The notes under the pieces were generated by a model that worked only from the letters and a program-made list of their open reading frames with translations, ran no database searches and was not told where the DNA came from. The translations under genes were made by a program, and so were the position numbers. From Rhodobacteraceae bacterium HTCC2150 (GTDB lineage Bacteria; Pseudomonadota; Alphaproteobacteria; Rhodobacterales; Rhodobacteraceae): a stretch of 64,000 nucleotides of DNA. The stretch covers positions 868,001 through 932,000 of the forward strand of contig AAXZ01000001.1 of the NCBI GenBank assembly GCA_000169395.1. The letters are read 5' to 3'. Within the stretch, counting starts at the first letter, position 1; every line of letters begins with the position of its first letter. This document shows, piece after piece, positions 59,819-64,000 of this stretch.

Positions 59819-61597
59819 TTAGAAGTTTGCAGCGTCCAACGCCATCACAGTATCTGCGCCACTTTGAATCCGCGCAAGGTGCATTGCTACCGCTGGCAAT
59901 TGACGCGCCATATAATAGCGCCCCGTCGTGATTTTCGTTTCATAGAACGACTTGTCACCGTTGCCATTAGCTAACGCTTTGCCAGCAGCTTGTGCCATTT
60001 GTGCCCACATTAAGCCCAAACAAACGTGCCCAAAAGCATGCATGAAATCATACGAGCCAGCCAATGCATTATTAGGTTTCTTGGCCGCATTTTCTAGAAA
60101 ATACATAGATGCTGTTTGCAAATCTTTGCTGGCATTTTTTAGCGGTTCAAGAAAACCGTTTTGAAGAATTTCGTCTTTTTCATTTTCCTTGATAAAGTCT
60201 TTGACCAAGGCGAAAAACGCCATGACGTGTTTCCCGCCGTCTTGCCCCAGTTTCCGCCCAACTAGGTCAAGGGCTTGAACGCCATTGGCACCTTCATAAA
60301 TCATTGCAATCCGAGCGTCGCGGGCAAACTGCGACATGCCTGATTCTTCGATGTAACCGTGGCCACCATAGATCTGTTGCGCCGCGATTGTATTTTCAAA
60401 ACCTTTGTCGGTTAGGAAACCCTTTAACACAGGCGTGACAAGACTGACCAAACCATGGGCCTCTTTGTCATCCATGCGATTTGAGCGATCAATTAAGTTT
60501 GCCGCCCAATAGGCAAATGCGCGCGCGCCTTCGACAAAAGACTTTTGATCCATCAAGTTGCGACGAATGTCTGGATGAACGATCAGCGGATCAGCAGGTC
60601 CCTCGGGGTTTTTTGTACCCGTCACATCGCGCCCTTGCAGGCGGTCATTGGCGTAAACAACAGCGTTTTGATAGGCAACTTCGGCTTGCGCAAAGCCTTG
60701 CAGCGCAACACCCAGTCGTGCCTCATTCATCATTGTGAACATGGCGCGCATGCCTTTGTGCTCTTCACCCAGCAAATATCCCGTTGCTTCGTCATAGTTC
60801 ATCACACAGGTCGAATTGCCGTGAATGCCCATTTTTTCTTCGATTTTTCCCGCAAATGCGCCGTTTCGCGCACCGAGGTTACCATCCTCATCGACATTGA
60901 ATTTGGGAACAATAAACAATGACACACCCTTAATGCCATCGGGGCCGCCTGGTATTTTTGCCAATAACAAGTGAATGATGTTGTCAGCTAAATCATGTTC
61001 ACCAGCCGAAATGAAAATCTTTTGCCCGGAAATTTTGAAACTTCCGTCATCTTGGGGCACAGCTTTAGTGCGCATCAATCCAAGGTCGGTCCCGCAATGT
61101 GGTTCCGTCAGGTTCATGGTTCCTGTCCAATCACAGGAAACCATTTTAGGTAGGAACATTGCCTTTTGATCGTCACTTCCGTGGGCATGAATTGCACTGT
61201 AGGCACCGTGCGTAAGGCCCTGATACATATTAAATGCCATGTTCGCCGAAACAAACATCTCGCCAACGGAAGAACCCATTAAATAGGGCAATCCTTGGCC
61301 GCCGTATTCAGGGTCACAATCAAGGCCAGTCCAGCCGGCCTCGCGTATTTGATCAAAGGCTTCTTTGAAACCTGTGGGCGTTCGCACAACGCCGTTTTCA
61401 AAGGAACAGCCTTCCTGATCACCGACGGCATTCAATGGTGCAAGAACTTCTGAGGCAACTTTGCCAGCCTCTTCTAGGATCGCGGAGGTGAAATCCCGAT
61501 CCAATTCCGCATAACCAGGGATGTCACTTGCCGAAATGTTCATCAAATCATGCAACAAAAACTGGATGTCTTTAGTCGGGGCGTTATAGATCGACAT
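59819..61597 (-). CDS. Acyl-CoA dehydrogenase
   Basis: A 592-residue FAD enzyme for the first oxidation step of beta-oxidation. FAD-binding motif [13 protein letters not shown] and the C-terminal [21 protein letters not shown], followed by [11 protein letters not shown] with the catalytic glutamate, are typical of the large AcdH/DUF1974-like branch (the alphaproteobacterial FadE2 type). It starts 11 bases after the MerR gene stop. An electron-transfer flavoprotein is not in the window. Confidence 0.93.
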   Translation of the reverse strand: MSIYNAPTKDIQFLLHDLMNISASDIPGYAELDRDFTSAILEEAGKVASEVLAPLNAVGDQEGCSFENGVVRTPTGFKEAFDQIREAGWTGLDCDPEYGGQGLPYLMGSSVGEMFVSANMAFNMYQGLTHGAYSAIHAHGSDDQKAMFLPKMVSCDWTGTMNLTEPHCGTDLGLMRTKAVPQDDGSFKISGQKIFISAGEHDLADNIIHLLLAKIPGGPDGIKGVSLFIVPKFNVDEDGNLGARNGAFAGKIEEKMGIHGNSTCVMNYDEATGYLLGEEHKGMRAMFTMMNEARLGVALQGFAQAEVAYQNAVVYANDRLQGRDVTGTKNPEGPADPLIVHPDIRRNLMDQKSFVEGARAFAYWAANLIDRSNRMDDKEAHGLVSLVTPVLKGFLTDKGFENTIAAQQIYGGHGYIEESGMSQFARDARIAMIYEGANGVQALDLVGRKLGQDGGKHVMAFFALVKDFIKENEKDEILQNGFLEPLKNASKDLQTASMYFLENAAKKPNNALAGSYDFMHAFGHVCLGLMWAQMAQAAGKALANGNGDKSFYETKITTGRYYMARQLPAVAMHLARIQSGADTVMALDAANF

Positions 61598-61608
61598 ATT
61601 AAATTTCC

Positions 61609-62007
61609 CTATTCAGCAGCGTCTTTTAGCTGAGCCGTTTTCAGCATCTGTTCGCCCCAGACCAATTGTTCCTTCAGTTCCTCAATCGCAACAGAAAGCT
61701 CATCTCGTTGGGCAATCATGACCACAAGCCGCTCTTTCGCGATTTCATACGTGCGGGCATATTGGGTGGTTTGTCCTCCGCCGTGGTTGTAAAGATCCAG
61801 CAGCTGACGAATTTCTTCGAGCGAAAACCCAAAGCGTTTCCCACGTAGAATCAGCTTTAATCGTGCACGATCACGCTTGGAATAAAGGCGCTTTTGTCCT
61901 TCACGGATTGGCGAAATCAGCTCTTTTGCCTCATAAAATCTCAAGGTGCGCGCCGTAACATCGAAGGCTTCGCACATTTCACGGATGCTCATAATAGCGT
62001 CGTCCAA
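61609..62007 (-). CDS. MerR family regulator, first gene of the beta-oxidation operon
   Basis: A 132-residue regulator with the N-terminal MerR winged helix-turn-helix ([24 protein letters not shown]) and a long C-terminal dimerisation coiled coil. There is no cysteine cluster of metal sensors; it is like LiuR-type acyl-CoA regulators. The start is TTG at 62007 (GGGAGTGG upstream) or ATG at 61992. Its gene lies 37 bases after a perfect palindrome and begins the leftward operon. Confidence 0.88.
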   Translation of the reverse strand: MDDAIMSIREMCEAFDVTARTLRFYEAKELISPIREGQKRLYSKRDRARLKLILRGKRFGFSLEEIRQLLDLYNHGGGQTTQYARTYEIAKERLVVMIAQRDELSVAIEELKEQLVWGEQMLKTAQLKDAAE

Positions 62008-62043
62008 AACAAAGCCACTCCCTAATTTAACTAGATAAGAGCT

Positions 62044-62057
62044 TTACGTTAACGTAA
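62044..62057. promoter_or_regulatory. MerR-type operator palindrome TTACGTTAACGTAA
   Basis: A perfect 14-base palindrome, 37 bases before the TTG of the MerR gene. It is the right size and place for MerR (LiuR-like) binding in a spacer or core promoter. I recall LiuR-type motifs of this form in proteobacterial acid catabolism; binding here is inferred. Confidence 0.7.
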
Positions 62058-62111
62058 GGTGCTCTGCGGGTCAACTCAAATTCCCGAACCGAACTTTTGC
62101 GTAACGCTGCT

Positions 62112-62480
62112 CTATTTTAGGGCTTTTGCAGTTTCATCTTTTAGATCGGTTAGAAATTGTATCGTTTGATCCAATTGAACGGTCTGTTCCTGTAAAGCCA
62201 AAAGCTGGCGATCAGCCATTTCAACAAAGGCTTGCATTTGGGCCTCGTTGCCTTGCTCATCATAAATCAAAAGCCATTGACGCATTTCCTCTAAGGAAAA
62301 ACCAAAACGGCGGCCCCGCAATATTAATGTCATTCGAGCCACGTCTCGCGATGCATAGTATCTGTTTCGCCCTTCGCGGCGCGGCGACAAAAGTTCGATA
62401 TATTCATAATAACGCAGGGTTCTTGGTGTGACGTCAAATTTTGCGCACATCTCTTTAAACGTTAGAACTGTATCGTCCAT
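62112..62480 (-). CDS. Second MerR family regulator
   Basis: A 122-residue regulator, similar in layout to the neighbour but distinct: MerR helix-turn-helix (TFKEMCAKFDVTPRTLRYYEYIELL) then a coiled coil. The two are tandem paralogues on the same strand, separated by 104 bases that include the palindrome. The second could recognise the same operator or a different one. It diverges from the thioesterase genes. Confidence 0.9.
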   Translation of the reverse strand: MDDTVLTFKEMCAKFDVTPRTLRYYEYIELLSPRREGRNRYYASRDVARMTLILRGRRFGFSLEEMRQWLLIYDEQGNEAQMQAFVEMADRQLLALQEQTVQLDQTIQFLTDLKDETAKALK

Positions 62481-62622
62481 TCACCATTTCCCTTTATGGT
62501 ATTTTCATTCGACAAGCGCTTTGACAATGGCGCGAATCCATGGCCTTTTGTGCGCGTATTGGGGCAAAATAACTCGCGCCCGTCTAGTGTCATCCGAAAA
62601 AAGACCAAAGAAAGTCGCCTCT

Positions 62623-63048
62623 GTGCAAGATCCCGATAAAAACACCAAAATTGCTCGCCAATTTTTTGATGCCATTCCTTATTGCCGTACGTTGAACATG
62701 AGGTTGGATGAAATCGGCGCGGGGCAGGCGGAAATGTCTATGCCTTATGACGAACGATTAATTGGCGATCCCGCAACCGGTGTGATTTCAGGCGGTGCGG
62801 TATCCGCTTTGATGGATTCTTGCGGTGGTGCTGCTGTAATTTCGCATCCTGATAACACCAGCGCGACAGCAACAATTGATTTGCGCATCGACTACATGCG
62901 TTCCGCGACACCCGGTCAGCGAATCCGTGCAAAGGCAAGTTGTTTTCACGTTACCAGATCCGTGGCATTTGTTCGTGCGCAGGCATTTGACGACGATGAA
63001 ACGATACCTGTGGCAACAGCTGCGGGTGCATTTACATTTGTGAAATAG
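62623..63048 (+). CDS. PaaI-type thioesterase
   Basis: A hot-dog-fold thioesterase of the PaaI branch. The frame stays open from 62428, but the N-terminal residues up to about 65 are unlike the family; the likeliest start is GTG at 62623 (VQDPDKNTKIARQFF), giving 141 residues, with ATG at 62527 as the alternative. The core ISGGAVSALMDSCGGAAV has the Asp/Glu active-site position of PaaI. It hydrolyses acyl- or arylacyl-CoA. It is followed five bases later by a second, related thioesterase. Confidence 0.8.
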   Translation: MQDPDKNTKIARQFFDAIPYCRTLNMRLDEIGAGQAEMSMPYDERLIGDPATGVISGGAVSALMDSCGGAAVISHPDNTSATATIDLRIDYMRSATPGQRIRAKASCFHVTRSVAFVRAQAFDDDETIPVATAAGAFTFVK

Positions 63049-63052
63049 AACG

Positions 63053-63562
63053 ATGAACCGCAAAAAACCAGAACCCGTCCAAGTAATCAAAACACGTCGT
63101 GACGCCGCCCTTCAAACATTGGTTGGATCAGTACCGTTTATTGATTTTTTGGGCCTAAAATTTGATCGCCGTGGTGATGAATTGACTGCGATTTTCCCGT
63201 TTGATGACCGATTCATTGGAAATCCTGTTCTGCCTGCCATTCATGGTGGGGCAACGGCTGCATTCTTGGAACTAACGGCTGTTGTTGGTCTTGCGTGGTC
63301 AATTCTGTGGGATGCAACAGAAACGGGTGATTTTAATATAGCGGACATGACCGCTGAGAATTTGCCTCGGTTACCAAAGACCATCGATTTTACGGTAGAC
63401 TATCTGCGAACTGGCCTGCCAAGAGATGCCTATGCAAGGGCACGCATTACCCGCAGCGGTCGGCGTTATGCGTCGGTTCAGGTTGAAGGATGGCAAGACA
63501 ACCGCGACCGCCCGTTTGCCCAAGGAATTGGGCATTTTTTGATGCCAAGCAGCAAAGCCTAA
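63053..63562 (+). CDS. Second PaaI-type thioesterase
   Basis: A 169-residue hot-dog-fold protein related to its neighbour (FIGNPVLPAIHGGATAAFLELTAVVG as the active-site helix). It has a longer insertion with an Asn/Met/Glu-rich segment (FNIADMTAENLPRLP). The two thioesterases probably form a heteromer or act on related acyl-CoA esters. The start ATG is close to the previous stop. A MATE transporter gene follows immediately. Confidence 0.82.
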   Translation: MNRKKPEPVQVIKTRRDAALQTLVGSVPFIDFLGLKFDRRGDELTAIFPFDDRFIGNPVLPAIHGGATAAFLELTAVVGLAWSILWDATETGDFNIADMTAENLPRLPKTIDFTVDYLRTGLPRDAYARARITRSGRRYASVQVEGWQDNRDRPFAQGIGHFLMPSSKA

Positions 63563-63565
63563 CCT

Positions 63566-64000
63566 GTGACTGAAAGCATAAGCCATCAACGCGTCTTGAA
63601 GATTGCGGTGCCTATCGTGATCTCAAATGCCACGGTTCCGATCCTTGGGGCTGTGGATACAGGCGTGGTTGGGCAAATGGGACTTGCGGCACCAATTGGT
63701 GCGGTTGGCATTGGCGCAATTATTCTAACGGCGTTTTATTGGCTGTTCGGGTTTCTGCGTATGGGAACCGTTGGGCTGACATCACAAGCCTTAGGGCAGG
63801 GGGATCACCGCGAAGTTGGTGCGCTGTTAAGTCGTGGTTTGCTCATCGGTGGCGTCGCGGGCATGGTCATTTTTGTGCTGCAAATACCCCTATTTGCGGT
63901 AAGTTTTTGGGTTTCCCCGGCCTCAGCCGAGGTTGAAGGACTTGCGCGCGAATACATGCAAATACGGGTGCTGTCGGCGCCTGCGGCCATTGCGATGTAT
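63566..64000 (+). CDS. MATE family efflux transporter, N-terminal part (partial)
   Basis: A frame starting with GTG at 63566, three bases after the thioesterase stop, and running off the window end (145 codons seen). The product has the N-terminal MATE helices (ISHQRVLKIAVPIVISNATVP and VDTGVVGQMG, then ALGQGDHREVGALLSRG). The branch is DinF-like. It likely couples proton or sodium influx to export of organic cations or acids. The start is non-ATG, and the gene is cut by the window edge. Confidence 0.88.
   Translation, partial: MTESISHQRVLKIAVPIVISNATVPILGAVDTGVVGQMGLAAPIGAVGIGAIILTAFYWLFGFLRMGTVGLTSQALGQGDHREVGALLSRGLLIGGVAGMVIFVLQIPLFAVSFWVSPASAEVEGLAREYMQIRVLSAPAAIAMY

Overview
The window looks like chromosome of a marine alphaproteobacterium of the Rhodobacteraceae (roseobacter group). 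Supporting evidence is the gene content: a GcrA cell-cycle regulator, a fused ATP sulfurylase/APS kinase, a UbiK homologue, a membrane-anchored c-type cytochrome (CycM type), DUF1467, a Hint-domain protein, an H-type lectin gene next to the ATP synthase operon, and a MerR-controlled acyl-CoA oxidation cluster. Base composition is moderate for the group, with many A/T-ending codons. Most of the sequence is housekeeping, tightly packed and often translationally coupled. I saw no insertion sequence, CRISPR array, rRNA or tRNA gene.

Layout. 1-2.1 kb: end of the F1 ATP synthase operon (atpG-D-C). 2.2-5.9 kb: lectin-like protein, prs, a DsbA-fold isomerase, pheA, cytochrome c. 6.1-11.8 kb: a yejABEF peptide ABC transporter operon. 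11.8-20.7 kb: D-Ala-D-Ala carboxypeptidase, HAD hydrolase, clpS, an RsmC-like methyltransferase, an SDR-fold protein without its catalytic Tyr/Lys, sat/cysC, trxB, an Lrp regulator and a GNAT enzyme. 20.7-29.2 kb: a DUF1501/DUF1800 pair, aspS with an internal insertion, a 42-residue membrane peptide, carB. 29.2-30.2 kb: the least ordinary stretch. It holds a small helix-turn-helix gene split by an in-frame stop and, upstream of it, a strongly structured non-coding segment that is probably an RNA. 30.2-39.9 kb: tdk, a hydroxyacid dehydrogenase, csaA, proC, YbjN, a cupredoxin, ubiK, lgt, a MidA-type methyltransferase, pgeF, a response regulator, methylmalonyl-CoA epimerase, DUF1467 and EI24 proteins. 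39.9-47.7 kb: nitroreductase, HDAC-like amidohydrolase, unknown secreted protein, a CsgG-like lipoprotein with a peptidoglycan-binding region, rimO, AsmA. 47.8-55.2 kb: gcrA, argD-argF, a degenerate M48-like membrane protein, acyl-CoA synthetase, sulfotransferase, Hint protein. 55.2-64 kb: an operon read leftwards (merR, acyl-CoA dehydrogenase, GST, thiolase, cupin, fadJ-like) with a perfect palindrome before it, a second MerR gene, and divergent thioesterases plus the start of a MATE transporter.

How the parts fit. The 55-62 kb cluster encodes most steps of acyl-CoA beta-oxidation under MerR control, and the acyl-CoA synthetase at 52-53.6 kb could feed it. Epimerase at 38.6 kb serves propionyl-CoA disposal. 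argD, argF and carB belong to arginine synthesis, with carB also serving pyrimidines. The strongest candidates for something undescribed are the structured RNA at about 29,983-30,154 with the interrupted HTH frame beside it, the SDR-fold protein lacking catalytic residues, the aspS insertion, and the CsgG-like/unknown secreted pair. All assignments rest on reading the sequence and remembered family features; no database search was run.
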